Shown here one piece after another: positions 34,603 to 44,206 of a stretch of 62,913 bases of DNA. Every line of letters starts with the position of its first letter. Position 1 is the first letter of the stretch. Source of the DNA: Planctomycetes bacterium UBA2386. Lineage in GTDB: Bacteria > Planctomycetota > UBA1135 > UBA2386. Location of the stretch: positions 8,770 through 71,682 of the forward strand of contig DDSQ01000075.1 in NCBI GenBank assembly GCA_002343845.1. The letters run 5' to 3'. Made by a program: the position numbers and the translations under genes. The notes under the pieces were generated by a model, which worked only from the letters and a program-made list of their open reading frames with translations, made no database searches and was not told where the DNA came from.

Positions 34603-35523
34603 ATGAAGGTCCTTCTCTGCCGCCCGCGCGGCTTCTGTGCCGGCGTCGAACGCGCCATCGAGACGGTCGAGCGAGCGCTGGCCAAGTTCGGGCGGCCGGT
34701 CTACGTGCGCCACGAGATCGTCCACAACCAGGTCGTGGTGCAGGACCTCGTGCAGAAGGGCGCGATCTTCGTCGAGAACCTCGCCGACGTTCCGACCGGC
34801 AGCCACGTGATCTTCAGCGCGCATGGCGTCGCCCCGGCCGTGTTCGCCGAGGCCGGGCAGCTGAAGCTGCACGCGATCGACGCGACGTGTCCGCTGGTCA
34901 CCAAGGTGCACGTCGAGTCGCGGCGCTTCGCGGCGCGCGGCTTCACGATCCTGCTGATCGGCCACGAGGAACACGTCGAGGTCGAAGGCGTGGTCGGCGA
35001 GGCGCCGGACCGAACGCTCGTCGTCGCCACGCCGGAGGAGGCCGAGGTCGTCCAGGTTCCCGATCCGCAGCGCGTCGCCGTGTTGACGCAGACGACGCTG
35101 AGCGTCGACGAGGCGATGCGGGTGATGGCCGTGCTCAAGCGCCGCTTCCCGGCCCTGCACACGCCGCGCAAGGAGGACATCTGCTACGCGACGACCAACC
35201 GGCAGATGGCGGTGAAGGAGCTACGCGGCAAGGTCGACCTGTGGCTGGTCATCGGCGATCGCATGAGCAGCAACAGCAATCGACTGCGCGAACTCGGCGC
35301 CGATTCGGGCGTGCCGTCGCACCTGCTGCTCGGCGCCGACGAGATCCAGGAGGGTTGGTTCGCCGGCGTGCGCACGGTCGGCATCACTTCGGGCGCGAGC
35401 ACGCCGGAGTCGAGCGTCTCCGCGGTGGTCGAGCGCCTGCGCGCACTCGGCGCGACTTCGATCGAAGAGGTCGACGGCATCCCGGAGCACATCGAGTTCA
35501 GTCTGCCCCTGCAAGTGCGGTGA
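34603..35523 (+). CDS. ispH: 4-hydroxy-3-methylbut-2-enyl diphosphate reductase
   Basis: A 306-residue iron-sulfur enzyme for the last step of the MEP isoprenoid pathway, making IPP and DMAPP. The three cluster cysteines are in place: Cys12 (RGFCAGV), Cys96 (DATCPLV) and Cys194 (EDICYATTNRQ). The HEIVHN motif with the substrate-binding histidine is at 37-42, and SAHGV and GVTSGAS-like GITSGAS are also present. The ATG at 34603 starts the canonical MKVLLCRPRGFC. The stop is four bases before the ATG of nadE, so the two are probably co-transcribed. Confidence 0.97.
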   Translation: MKVLLCRPRGFCAGVERAIETVERALAKFGRPVYVRHEIVHNQVVVQDLVQKGAIFVENLADVPTGSHVIFSAHGVAPAVFAEAGQLKLHAIDATCPLVTKVHVESRRFAARGFTILLIGHEEHVEVEGVVGEAPDRTLVVATPEEAEVVQVPDPQRVAVLTQTTLSVDEAMRVMAVLKRRFPALHTPRKEDICYATTNRQMAVKELRGKVDLWLVIGDRMSSNSNRLRELGADSGVPSHLLLGADEIQEGWFAGVRTVGITSGASTPESSVSAVVERLRALGATSIEEVDGIPEHIEFSLPLQVR

Positions 35524-35527
35524 ACGC

Positions 35528-37183
35528 ATGCGCGTCGCGCTGTGCCAGATCGACGCGACCGTCGGTGACCTGAGCGGCAACTGCGCGCGCATCACCGAGT
35601 TCGCCGGGCGTGCCGCGGCACGCGGCGCGCAGCTCGCGGTGTTCCCCGAACTCGCGATCTGTGGGTATCCGCCCGAGGACCTGCTCGTGCTGCCGAGCTT
35701 CCTCGCCGCCCACGACACGGCGCTGCGCGAACTCGCGCGCAGCGTGCCGCCGGCCCTGCCGACGCTGGTCGGCTGCGTTGCGCCGAACGCGACTGCGGCG
35801 ACCGCCGGCGGCCGGCCGCTGCACAACGCGGTCGCGCTGCTGCTCGGCGGCGGCGCGCGCATCGTCGCGACGAAGACGCTGCTGCCGACCTACGACGTGT
35901 TCGACGAGTCCCGCTACTTCGAGCCCAACAAGTCGCCGGGCCAGAACGTCGTCACGCTGCACGGACGTCGCGTCGGCATCGTCGTCTGCGAGGACGGCTG
36001 GAACGACGAGCACTTCTTCGATCGCCGTAGCTACGCGATCGACCCGGTCGAGCGCGTGGTCGGTGCGGGCGCGCAGATCGTGGTCAACCTCAGCGCGAGC
36101 CCGTGGGCGCGCGGCAAGGAGCGCTTCCGGCACCGCATGGTCGCCGCCGCCGCGTCCCGGCACGGCGTGCCGATGCTCTACGTCAACCTCGTCGGCGGCA
36201 ACGTGCACCTGCAGTTCGACGGTGGCTCGCTGGCGGTCAAGGCGAGCGGCGTCGCGGCGCAACCGGTAGCGTTCGAGGAAGCGCTCGTCGTGGTCGACAC
36301 CGACGAGCCATGGGTGGCGCAGCCGGCGCGGCACGACGACGAAGCGATGGTGCACGCCGCGATCGTGCAGGGCATCCGCGCCTACGTGCGCAAGTTCGGC
36401 AGCGGCCGCGCCGTGATCGGTCTCTCGGGCGGCATCGACTCGGCGCTCGTCGCCGCGCTGGCCGTCGATGCGCTCGGCAAGGAGAACGTGGTCGGCGTCG
36501 GCATGCCGTCGACGTTCAGCAGCGACCACAGCATCGCCGACGCGCGCGAGCTCGCGCAGCGGCTCGGCATCGCGTTCCACCTGCTGCCGATCGCGCCGCT
36601 GCAGGCGGCGTTCGCCGAGGTGCTGCGGCCGATTCTCGCCGGCGCGCCGGGCGAAGCGCTCGCTGCCGAGAACCTGCAGGCGCGCGCGCGCGGCACGCTG
36701 CTGATGGCGTTCGCCAACGCGCACGGGCACCTGCTGCTCACGACCGGCAACAAGAGCGAGTGCGCGGTCGGGTACTGCACGATCTACGGCGACACCAACG
36801 GTGCCCTGGCGCCGATCGCCGACCTGTGGAAGACCGAAGTGTGGTCGCTCTCGCGCTGGCTGAACCGCGCCGGCGAGCGCATTCCGACGCGCTCGATCGA
36901 GAAGGCGCCGTCGGCCGAACTGCGGCCGGGGCAGCTCGACAGCGACAGCCTGCCGCCGTACGCCGAGCTCGATCCGGTGCTGCGCTGCCTCGTCGAAGAG
37001 GGGCTGTCGGTCGAGGCGGCCGCGGCGCGAACGGGCATGGCGCGCGCGCGCGTCGCGGAACTGTTCGCGAAGGTCCACGCCGCCGAGTGGAAGCGCTACC
37101 AGTATCCGCCGACGATCCGCGTCAGCGACCGCTGCTGGAGCGGGCGGCGGATGCCGGTGGGGCATCGGTATCGCGAGGGGTGA
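35528..37183 (+). CDS. nadE: Glutamine-dependent NAD+ synthetase
   Basis: A 551-residue two-domain enzyme that amidates nicotinate adenine dinucleotide to NAD+, using ammonia released from glutamine. The N-terminal carbon-nitrogen hydrolase domain has the catalytic Glu41 (VFPELAICGYPPEDL) and the nucleophile Cys154 (VVCEDGWND). The synthetase domain has the ATP-binding P-loop SGGIDSAL from residue 300, followed by MPSTFSSDHS, TGNKSE and the end of the domain near KRYQYPP. The order and length match the bacterial glutamine-dependent type. Its ATG follows the ispH stop by four bases. Confidence 0.96.
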   Translation: MRVALCQIDATVGDLSGNCARITEFAGRAAARGAQLAVFPELAICGYPPEDLLVLPSFLAAHDTALRELARSVPPALPTLVGCVAPNATAATAGGRPLHNAVALLLGGGARIVATKTLLPTYDVFDESRYFEPNKSPGQNVVTLHGRRVGIVVCEDGWNDEHFFDRRSYAIDPVERVVGAGAQIVVNLSASPWARGKERFRHRMVAAAASRHGVPMLYVNLVGGNVHLQFDGGSLAVKASGVAAQPVAFEEALVVVDTDEPWVAQPARHDDEAMVHAAIVQGIRAYVRKFGSGRAVIGLSGGIDSALVAALAVDALGKENVVGVGMPSTFSSDHSIADARELAQRLGIAFHLLPIAPLQAAFAEVLRPILAGAPGEALAAENLQARARGTLLMAFANAHGHLLLTTGNKSECAVGYCTIYGDTNGALAPIADLWKTEVWSLSRWLNRAGERIPTRSIEKAPSAELRPGQLDSDSLPPYAELDPVLRCLVEEGLSVEAAAARTGMARARVAELFAKVHAAEWKRYQYPPTIRVSDRCWSGRRMPVGHRYREG

Positions 37184-37268
37184 GGGCCGCTGGCTGGGGC
37201 GTCGCGCCGACCAGGACTGACGCGGCGTGAAGTGGCGCCCTTCGGCAGCGACGCTACCGTGCGCGCCC

Positions 37269-37805
37269 GTGCTGCACCGCTTCGAGATCGCGCTCGCCGA
37301 CGTCGACCGCGGCGTCTACGCCGACCTGGACCTCCGCGTCGCGCGGCATCCTTCCGAGGACGAGCCCTACCTGCTGACGCGCGTGCTGGCGTTCGCGCTC
37401 GAACACAAGGAGGGGCTCGCCTTCAGCAAGGGTCTGTCGGAGGCCGACGAGCCCGCCATCTGGCGGAAGACCGGCGACGGGCGCGTGCTCGAATGGATCG
37501 AGGTCGGCGCGCCCGCGGCCGACCGCCTGCACCGCGCCAGCAAGCTCGCCGAGCGCGTCGTGGTGTGGTGCCATCGCCGGCCCGACATGCTGCAGCAGCG
37601 CTGCGCCAAGGAGAAGGTGCACAAGGGCGAGGCGATCCAGGTCGTGAAGGTGCCGCCGGAGTTGCTCGAGTCGTTGGCGAGGGGCCTCGACCGCAACAAC
37701 CGGTGGGACCTGTCGCGCCACGAAGGGCGCGTGACGATCGTGAACGGCGCCGACGTGGTCGAGGCGGTGCTCGAGACGGTGCCGTTGATCCCGCCGGCCG
37801 GGTGA
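37269..37805 (+). CDS. YaeQ-family protein
   Basis: A 178-residue protein of the YaeQ family, whose members have a restriction-endonuclease-like (PD-(D/E)XK) fold and no established reaction. The opening (LHRFEIALADVDRGVYADLDL, then VARHPSEDEPYLLTRVLAFAL) aligns with the start of E. coli YaeQ, as do GLSEADEPAIW and WIEVGAPAADRL. I chose the GTG at 37269 because it gives family length; a GTG at 37227 would add 14 residues. It lies 85 bases after nadE and 76 bases before the serine hydrolase, with no clear functional link to either. Confidence 0.84.
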   Translation: MLHRFEIALADVDRGVYADLDLRVARHPSEDEPYLLTRVLAFALEHKEGLAFSKGLSEADEPAIWRKTGDGRVLEWIEVGAPAADRLHRASKLAERVVVWCHRRPDMLQQRCAKEKVHKGEAIQVVKVPPELLESLARGLDRNNRWDLSRHEGRVTIVNGADVVEAVLETVPLIPPAG

Positions 37806-37881
37806 CGGCGCTGGCAGAATTCCGGACCACGCTGCACCCGCGGCGATGGTTCGGGGATTCTGGCGACGACGAGGATCCTCG

Positions 37882-39978
37882 ATGCAGAGCCCAGCAGTCC
37901 GTTCCACCGGCGTGTTCGCCGCGTGGGTGTTCATGGCGTCAGCCGCGGTGGCCCAGTCGCACGTCGGCGAATGGCGCGGCGAGATCGTCGTTCCCGGATC
38001 CGCGCTCGCGGTCGTCGTGCGGCTCGCCGACGGCCAGAGCGGGCCGGAGGGCACGATCGACATCCCGGCGCAGGGCGCCGACAAGCTGCCGCTGACGAAG
38101 GTCGAGGTCGAAGGTGCCGCGGTCGCATTCACGATCGCCGACACGCCGGGTGAGCCGACCTTCCGCGGCACCATCGAAGGCGACACCCTCGCCGGCGAAT
38201 TCACGCAGGGCCCGGCGAAGCTGAAGTTCACGCTGCGGCGCGCGGCGGCGGCGCGGGCCGATGCCGCGGCGGCGTTCGACGACGTGCCGAAGTGGCTCGA
38301 CGAGACCATCGCGATGTTCGACGTGCCGGGCTGCGCCATCGCGGTGGTGAAGGGCGGCGACGTGATCACGACGGTCGCGAGCGGCAAGCGCGATCTCGTC
38401 GGTGGTGCTGCCGTCGATGCCGACACGCTGTTCGCGATCGGCAGCAGCAGCAAGGCGTTCACCACGGCACTGCTCGCCATGCTCGTCGACGACGGCGCGC
38501 TCGAGTGGGACCAACCGGTGCGCAAGTGGCTGCCGGAGTTCGCGCTCGCCGACGCGCCGCTGGGCGAACGCATCACGCCGCGCGACCTCGTCACGCATCG
38601 CAGCGGCATGCCGCGGCACGACATCGTCTGGTACGGAGCCTCCTTCGATCGCGCCGAGATGGTCGCGCGGCTGCGGCACCTGCCGCTCAATCGCGATCTG
38701 CGCGCCGAGTTCCAGTACAACAACCTGATGTACCTGACCGCGGGCCACCTCGCGGAGCGGGTCGCGGGCGCATCGTGGGAGGACTTGGTGCGGCGCCGCA
38801 TCCTGCAGCCGCTCGGCATGGACCGCACCGTGTTCACGGTCCAGGCGATGCAGCAGGACGCCAACCACGCGGTGCCGCACCGGCGCGAGAAGGGCAAGGT
38901 GGTGCGCATTCCGTTCCGCGACATCACCGCGATCGGGCCGGCGGGCTCGATCAACTCGTCGGTGCGCGAGATGGCCCACTGGGCGGCGCTGCAACTGCAG
39001 CGCGGCACCTACCGCGAACGGCGGCTGTTGTCCGCGTCGATGGCGGCGGATCTGCACACGCCTCGCATGCCGGTGGACACGGGCGAGGCCGGGGACGTGA
39101 TCGCGGTCGGCTACGCGCTCGGCTGGTTCGTCGACGTCTATCGCGGTCATCGCCGCGTGCACCACGGCGGCAACATCGACGGCTTCTCGGCGCAGGTCGC
39201 ATTGCTGCCCGACGCCGGCTACGGCTTCGTCGTGCTGTGCAACCAGGACGCCTCCCCGGTGCCCGACCTCGCGGTGGCCGCGCTGTGCGATCGCGCGTTG
39301 CGGCTCGAGGCGCGCGACGAACGGGCGGCGGTCCGCGAAAAGATGCGAGTCGCGGAGGATGGTGCGCAGACTGCGAAGCAGCGCGCCTCGGCGACGGCCC
39401 GCGTCGCCGGCACGTCGCCGTCGCGGCCGATCGCGGCGTTCGCCGGCGACTACGCCCATCCAGGCTATGGCGATTGCCGCGTGACGCTCGTCGACGGCTC
39501 GCTGCGTTTCGACCTGCACGGCCTCGCCGTCGGGCTCGAGCACTGGCACTACGACGTGTTCGCCGGCGTCGAGGGCACCGGCGAGCCGGCCCTCAGCGGC
39601 ACCCAGGTGCAGTTCCTGAGCGCGTTCGACGGTTCGATCGAAGGCCTGCGCGTCGTGCTCGAACTGCAGGCGCCGCCGATCGTGTTCGCGCGCCGGCCCG
39701 ACGCGAGACTCACCGATGCGACGTTCCTGACCACCCTCGCCGGCGACTACGTTCTGGCGACCGGGGAGGCGAAGATCTCGCTGCAGGGCAACCGGTTGGT
39801 GTTGACGCTGCCAGGGCAGCGGCACGAACTCGAGCCTGCCAGCGGGACGACGTTCCGCCTGCGCGGGCTGTCGGGCTTCTCGCTCGAGTTCGTGTTGGAC
39901 GGCGGCGCTGTGAAGGAGGTCCGCATCCATCAGCCGGACGGCACGCACGTGGCGACGCCGAAGACCGCGGCGAAGTGA
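37882..39978 (+). CDS. Secreted beta-lactamase-family serine hydrolase
   Basis: A 698-residue exported hydrolase of the class C beta-lactamase/PBP-like (S12) family. The signal peptide MQSPAVRSTGVFAAWVFMASAAVA is cut before Gln25. A small beta domain of ~100 residues comes first. The hydrolase domain has the SxxK motif SSSK (188-191), the YxN motif in QYNNLMYL, and an HxG-type triad partner in HHGGNIDG. The C-terminal ~200 residues form DUF3471-like beta domains (FAGDYAHPGYG, LAGDYVLATGE). These enzymes act on D-amino peptides, esters or lactams; the substrate is not evident. Its TGA and the stop of the opposite kinase gene together form a TGATCA palindrome. Confidence 0.9.
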   Translation: MQSPAVRSTGVFAAWVFMASAAVAQSHVGEWRGEIVVPGSALAVVVRLADGQSGPEGTIDIPAQGADKLPLTKVEVEGAAVAFTIADTPGEPTFRGTIEGDTLAGEFTQGPAKLKFTLRRAAAARADAAAAFDDVPKWLDETIAMFDVPGCAIAVVKGGDVITTVASGKRDLVGGAAVDADTLFAIGSSSKAFTTALLAMLVDDGALEWDQPVRKWLPEFALADAPLGERITPRDLVTHRSGMPRHDIVWYGASFDRAEMVARLRHLPLNRDLRAEFQYNNLMYLTAGHLAERVAGASWEDLVRRRILQPLGMDRTVFTVQAMQQDANHAVPHRREKGKVVRIPFRDITAIGPAGSINSSVREMAHWAALQLQRGTYRERRLLSASMAADLHTPRMPVDTGEAGDVIAVGYALGWFVDVYRGHRRVHHGGNIDGFSAQVALLPDAGYGFVVLCNQDASPVPDLAVAALCDRALRLEARDERAAVREKMRVAEDGAQTAKQRASATARVAGTSPSRPIAAFAGDYAHPGYGDCRVTLVDGSLRFDLHGLAVGLEHWHYDVFAGVEGTGEPALSGTQVQFLSAFDGSIEGLRVVLELQAPPIVFARRPDARLTDATFLTTLAGDYVLATGEAKISLQGNRLVLTLPGQRHELEPASGTTFRLRGLSGFSLEFVLDGGAVKEVRIHQPDGTHVATPKTAAK

Positions 39979-42504
39979 TCAGCGCTGCAGCGCGACGACC
40001 GGCCGCACGCCGATCGACGTCCGCGGCGAACCGTCCCATGCGACCGTCGCCGTGATGCGCGCGGCCAGCGGGTCCTGATGCCACGAGCCGCCGCGCAGTT
40101 CGAGCACGACGTCACCGTACTGGTCGCCCTCGACCGCGGCGACTTCGAGCGCGTTGCCGTGCACGTCGAACAGGCCGAAGCGGTTCGGCGAGAACGCGCC
40201 GACGGGCGACGTGCGTTCGTATCCGTCCGACCAGGCCGCCGGCACGCCTTCGCCGGCGACGCCGCCATCGACCGCGGAACGATCGCGCACGTTGGCGTGG
40301 CCTTGGAGGCTCGACGGGGAATCGCCGCTGATCCACGGCGAGTCGGTGCCGGCGCGCGCGAGGTACTCCCACTCCTCGCTGGTCGGCAACTGCATCCCCC
40401 AAGCGAGCAGCACGTGCAGCAGCGTGTCGCCGTCCATGCTGACGACCGGCAGCGTGTCGGCGATGTACTTGTCGCCGAGGTCGGGCAGGCGCACGAGACC
40501 GCGCCACTGCGCGATCGTCAGCTCCCACTTGGCGGCGAAGAACGGCTCGACGTCGGCTTCGTACGGCTCCGACTCGAACGGCCCGCGGTGCGGGTCGTGC
40601 CGTGGCGCGGCTTCGTCGTCGCCCTGCGAGCCGATCCACACAGCACCGCCCGGCAGTAGCACGAACACCGGGCACGTTCGTGTTCCGGCGGTGATCGCGC
40701 GTCCGGCGGCGCGTCGCGGCACCTCGGCGCCCGGCAACGGCAACGCGAACTCCTGCAGTCCGGTGTGCGGGTCCTTGCCGAGCGGCACCAGCCCTTCCTG
40801 CGGCGGCAGGTCGAGACCACGGTAGATCGGGTCGGTGCGCACTTCGAGGCGGGCGCGATCCCAGGCCTCCTGCGCGTCGGCGATGGTGGCCTTGCGTACG
40901 CTGCGAGCCCAGGCGATGCGGGCGCGCAGGTGGTGGAGCTCGGCGCCAGGCTGCGTCATGCCGGTGAGCAGGCCCTCCGCAGCGGTGACGGTCGCACGCA
41001 GCGCCGTGTCGCCGCGCGTGCCCGACGACCAGCCGTCGCCCGCGCCGACCGTCGGCCCGGCGAGGAAGCGCTGCAGGCGCGGCAGCTCGGCGAGCAGGCG
41101 TTCGTACTCGGCGAGCAGGGCGACCAGGTCGTCGACGTGGTCGCGCCGCGCGGCGACCGGGCGGCTGTCCTGCTCGTGCAGCACGTCGACGTACTTGGCG
41201 ATGCCGAACAGGTCGCCGCGCTCGAGGTCGCGGATGTGCGCCTGCGCCATCCGGTTGACGACGACGAGTCCGGTGAGCAGCAGCGCGGCGATGGTGCCGA
41301 CGAACGAGACGGCGAAGCGGTGCCGCCGCGCGAACTTCGCGAGCACGTAGGAGCGCGTCGCCGGCCGCGCCGACACCGGCTCGTGCCGCAGGTGGCGCAG
41401 GATGTCCTCGGCGAGCTCGGCGACCGAGCCGTAGCGCGCTTCGACGTCCTTCGCCAACGCCTTCATCACGATCGCGTCGAGATCGCCGGCGAGCATGCGG
41501 CTCAGCCGGCGGCCCGACATTCCCTCGCTGGTCGCCGCCGGCGACGTCGGATCGCTGGAGGCTTCCTCGACCCGCACGCTCGGCGACGAGGGTTGGCGTT
41601 CGCGGATCTCGCGCAGCATGGCGCGGAAGTCCTCGCGGTCCAGGCGCCACAACGCGAGCGGCAGCACGCCGGTCAGCAGTTCGTAGAGCACGACGCCGAG
41701 CGAGTAGACGTCGGCGCGCGTGTCGACGAGGCGCTCGCCGGAATCGTCGACCTGCTCGGGGCTCATGTAGTCGGGCGTGCCGAGCACCTGGCCGGTCATG
41801 GTCCGGCGCGCGTCGTCGTCCGGGGTCATCGACTTCGCGAGGCCGAAGTCGATGATCTTCGCGGTCGGTTCGGCGGGCTTGCCGTAGACGAGGATGTTCG
41901 ACGGCTTGAGGTCGCGGTGCAGGATGCCGTGGCGGTGCGCGTGCTCGACGGCGCGGCAGATGCGCACGAACAGCAGCAGGCGGTCGCGCAGGCCGAGCCG
42001 TTCTTCGGTGCAGTAGTCGGTGATCGGGCGACCGGGCACGTACTCCATCGCGAAGTACGGACGGCCGTGGTCCTGGCCGGCCTCGAACACCTTGGCGATG
42101 CCGTCGTGGTTGAGCGACGCGAGCGCCTGGATCTCCTGCAGGAAGCGGCCGATGCGCGAATCGGTGAGCTTGTCGGCGCGGATGACCTTGACGGCCACCG
42201 CCCGCTGGAACGGCTCCCGTTGCTCGGCGAGGAAGACCTCGCCCATGCCGCCAGCACCGAGCCGGCTCAGGACCCGGTACGGGCCGATGCGCTCGGGCAC
42301 GCCGTTCTTGCCACGGCCGAGGTGACTGACCAGCCAGTGGAGCTGCCGGCCCAGCCGGTCGGCGAACTGCGGGTGCTTCTGCTGGAACTCGTCGAGAGCC
42401 CGCGTGCCGTCGCGCTCGATGCGCGCCAGGTACTCGCCCAGCGCGCGATGGAACTCGTCGGACGACGGGCTGCGTTCGCGGGCGGCAGTGGGCTCGGTCG
42501 ACAT
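39979..42504 (-). CDS. Membrane Ser/Thr protein kinase with FGE-like domain (second copy)
   Basis: An 841-residue paralogue of the kinase at 9834-12353. After an ~75-residue helical lead comes the kinase domain (~77-350): LGAGGMGEV glycine loop, Lys106 in VAVKV, HRD at 196-198 with LKPSN, and DFG at 219-221. One membrane span lies near 392-412 (FVGTIAALLLTGLVVVNRM). The outer region has EGLVPLGKDPHTGLQEF and then a formylglycine-enzyme-like fold (LLPGGAVWIGS, LPTSEEWEYLARAG, GLFDVHGNALEV, LELRGGSWHQD). As in the paralogue, no cysteine pair follows RGGSW, so it is probably non-catalytic. It follows a lipoprotein gene by 19 bases and a sigma factor gene further upstream, a likely signalling unit. 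Confidence 0.92.
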   Translation of the reverse strand: MSTEPTAARERSPSSDEFHRALGEYLARIERDGTRALDEFQQKHPQFADRLGRQLHWLVSHLGRGKNGVPERIGPYRVLSRLGAGGMGEVFLAEQREPFQRAVAVKVIRADKLTDSRIGRFLQEIQALASLNHDGIAKVFEAGQDHGRPYFAMEYVPGRPITDYCTEERLGLRDRLLLFVRICRAVEHAHRHGILHRDLKPSNILVYGKPAEPTAKIIDFGLAKSMTPDDDARRTMTGQVLGTPDYMSPEQVDDSGERLVDTRADVYSLGVVLYELLTGVLPLALWRLDREDFRAMLREIRERQPSSPSVRVEEASSDPTSPAATSEGMSGRRLSRMLAGDLDAIVMKALAKDVEARYGSVAELAEDILRHLRHEPVSARPATRSYVLAKFARRHRFAVSFVGTIAALLLTGLVVVNRMAQAHIRDLERGDLFGIAKYVDVLHEQDSRPVAARRDHVDDLVALLAEYERLLAELPRLQRFLAGPTVGAGDGWSSGTRGDTALRATVTAAEGLLTGMTQPGAELHHLRARIAWARSVRKATIADAQEAWDRARLEVRTDPIYRGLDLPPQEGLVPLGKDPHTGLQEFALPLPGAEVPRRAAGRAITAGTRTCPVFVLLPGGAVWIGSQGDDEAAPRHDPHRGPFESEPYEADVEPFFAAKWELTIAQWRGLVRLPDLGDKYIADTLPVVSMDGDTLLHVLLAWGMQLPTSEEWEYLARAGTDSPWISGDSPSSLQGHANVRDRSAVDGGVAGEGVPAAWSDGYERTSPVGAFSPNRFGLFDVHGNALEVAAVEGDQYGDVVLELRGGSWHQDPLAARITATVAWDGSPRTSIGVRPVVALQR

Positions 42505-42523
42505 CGCGCCGGTCCTCGCGGAC

Positions 42524-44206
42524 TCAGTATCGCAGGGCCGCGAGCGGCGAGTACCAGGTGTTGGCGCCGACGGTGACGCTCCACTGCATCACGAACGCCT
42601 GCAGCGGCGGCGGCGGCGGGTTGACCGTCGGGTCGTCCGACAGCACGCCGGGGCGCGGCAGCAGGCAATCGAACGTGAACGGACTGCCGTCGTAGCGGAC
42701 CTGGACCTGGTCCTGCGGGTCCCAGGTCAGCGTCGTGAGGTCGGTCAGATCGGTCATCCTGCCCCAGCGCACCGTCGCCGCTCTGGCGCCCGGGATCGGC
42801 GTTCGCGACGCCGCGCACATGCGCATCACCGGACGCGTGTTGGCGAGCGCGCGGTAGCCGGAGATCGCGAGCGACGGCATCGCGCCCGCGGTCAGTCGGC
42901 GCGCGATCAGGAAGTCGTCGACGAGCAGCGCCGCCTGCTGGATCGATGGCGCCGCGATGGCCGCCGCCGTTTGGATGCCCTTCGTCCGCTCGGGGTCGGC
43001 GTAGACCCATGGATCGGCGGTGCAGAAGTCGCCGCAGCCGCGGCCCGCGCGCATCTGTCGGCCGAGCGTTCCGTACTTGCCGCCCTTGCGCAGCACCGGT
43101 CGGCGCGGCGGCTTGCCCGGAACCACGTGCATGATCTGCTCCTCCGGCGGCACATCCACCGTCAACGTCTCGCGCAGCGAGTAGAGCAGTTCGTCGTCGG
43201 CTGGCGACGCCGTGTTCTTGGTGTCGAGGGCGAGGCCGTCGAACACGTACGTCTTCTGGTCGGCGTTCGGCAGGCTGAGCTGCTCGGCCGTGGCGTAGAC
43301 GACCGGCAGCGTCCACGTGCCGCCCCGCCAGTCGCTGCGCCAGATGGTCGCTGCGTCGACACGGGTGTTCGGGGGCAGGCGCCAGGCGCCGCGGATGTTC
43401 GCGGGGCCGGCGGCGGACACGAACTCCGGCCGCAGGGTGAAGTACACGGACGGTGCCGTCGGCAACGGGCGCAGCGTGAACACGTGCGGGTACGTCGTCA
43501 GGTCCGTGTAGTAGAGGCCCATGTGCAGGTTGATCGCGTGCAGCTCGTCGTTGCTCTTCGACAGCCCGAGCACCGACGGCTCGAGGACGCGCGTGCTGTC
43601 CTTCTCGTCCGCCAGCAGGTCGAGCGAACTCTCCGGAAGCACGTAGCAGAACACCGAGCCGTCGCGCTTTTCCGCCGTCGCGATGTCGGGCGCCAGGTCG
43701 GGGCTGGCGCCGAGCTCGCTGGAATTGACCGAGAACTGGATCGCGTACCAGCCGTGCTTGCCGAGGTCGATGACCGGGTAGGTGCCGGAAGGCGACGGCG
43801 GCGACTCGTCGAAGTTGCCCGACGTGACGTAGACGTCGGTCGTCTCGATCACGTCGAGGCCGAGCGACATCGCCAGCAGCGGCGCCTCGGTGGTGGCCTT
43901 CGGTAGGTCCTGCACGAGGACCTGCACCAGGGTGTCGAACGCCGGTGGGTCGAGGTGCGCAGGCAGGTTCGGCGGCGGTCCGGGCGTGAAGCCGGCCGCC
44001 TTCACCTGGATGTCTGGTTCGTACTTGCTGGTGACTCCCATCGGCGAGCCGAGCAGGAACCCGCTCGACGAACCTTGGGCCGAGCTGCTCGAGGGCTTGG
44101 AGGTGAACGGATTCGGTGTGTTGATCGAGCACCCGACGACGACGGCGCTGGCGGCAGCGACGGGCACGAACGTGCGCAGGACGAAACGCGGAAGCGACCT
44201 TGGCAT
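42524..44206 (-). CDS. Large lipoprotein of unknown function, upstream of the kinase
   Basis: A 560-residue protein with a lipoprotein signal ending in VVVGC (Cys26 lipidated). A Ser-rich linker follows (SKPSSSSAQGSSSG). The mature part has no motif I recognise; it contains repeated beta-type segments (FFDESPPSPSGTYPVIDL-like strands, VYFTLRPEFVSAAGPANI) and a paired-cysteine loop GRGCGDFCTADPW. The start at 44206 is supported by GGAG six bases upstream and gives the signal; an ATG 108 bases further out would mask it. It is 19 bases before the kinase gene, on the same strand, so the two are likely one operon and may act together at the cell surface. Confidence 0.75.
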   Translation of the reverse strand: MPRSLPRFVLRTFVPVAAASAVVVGCSINTPNPFTSKPSSSSAQGSSSGFLLGSPMGVTSKYEPDIQVKAAGFTPGPPPNLPAHLDPPAFDTLVQVLVQDLPKATTEAPLLAMSLGLDVIETTDVYVTSGNFDESPPSPSGTYPVIDLGKHGWYAIQFSVNSSELGASPDLAPDIATAEKRDGSVFCYVLPESSLDLLADEKDSTRVLEPSVLGLSKSNDELHAINLHMGLYYTDLTTYPHVFTLRPLPTAPSVYFTLRPEFVSAAGPANIRGAWRLPPNTRVDAATIWRSDWRGGTWTLPVVYATAEQLSLPNADQKTYVFDGLALDTKNTASPADDELLYSLRETLTVDVPPEEQIMHVVPGKPPRRPVLRKGGKYGTLGRQMRAGRGCGDFCTADPWVYADPERTKGIQTAAAIAAPSIQQAALLVDDFLIARRLTAGAMPSLAISGYRALANTRPVMRMCAASRTPIPGARAATVRWGRMTDLTDLTTLTWDPQDQVQVRYDGSPFTFDCLLPRPGVLSDDPTVNPPPPPLQAFVMQWSVTVGANTWYSPLAALRY

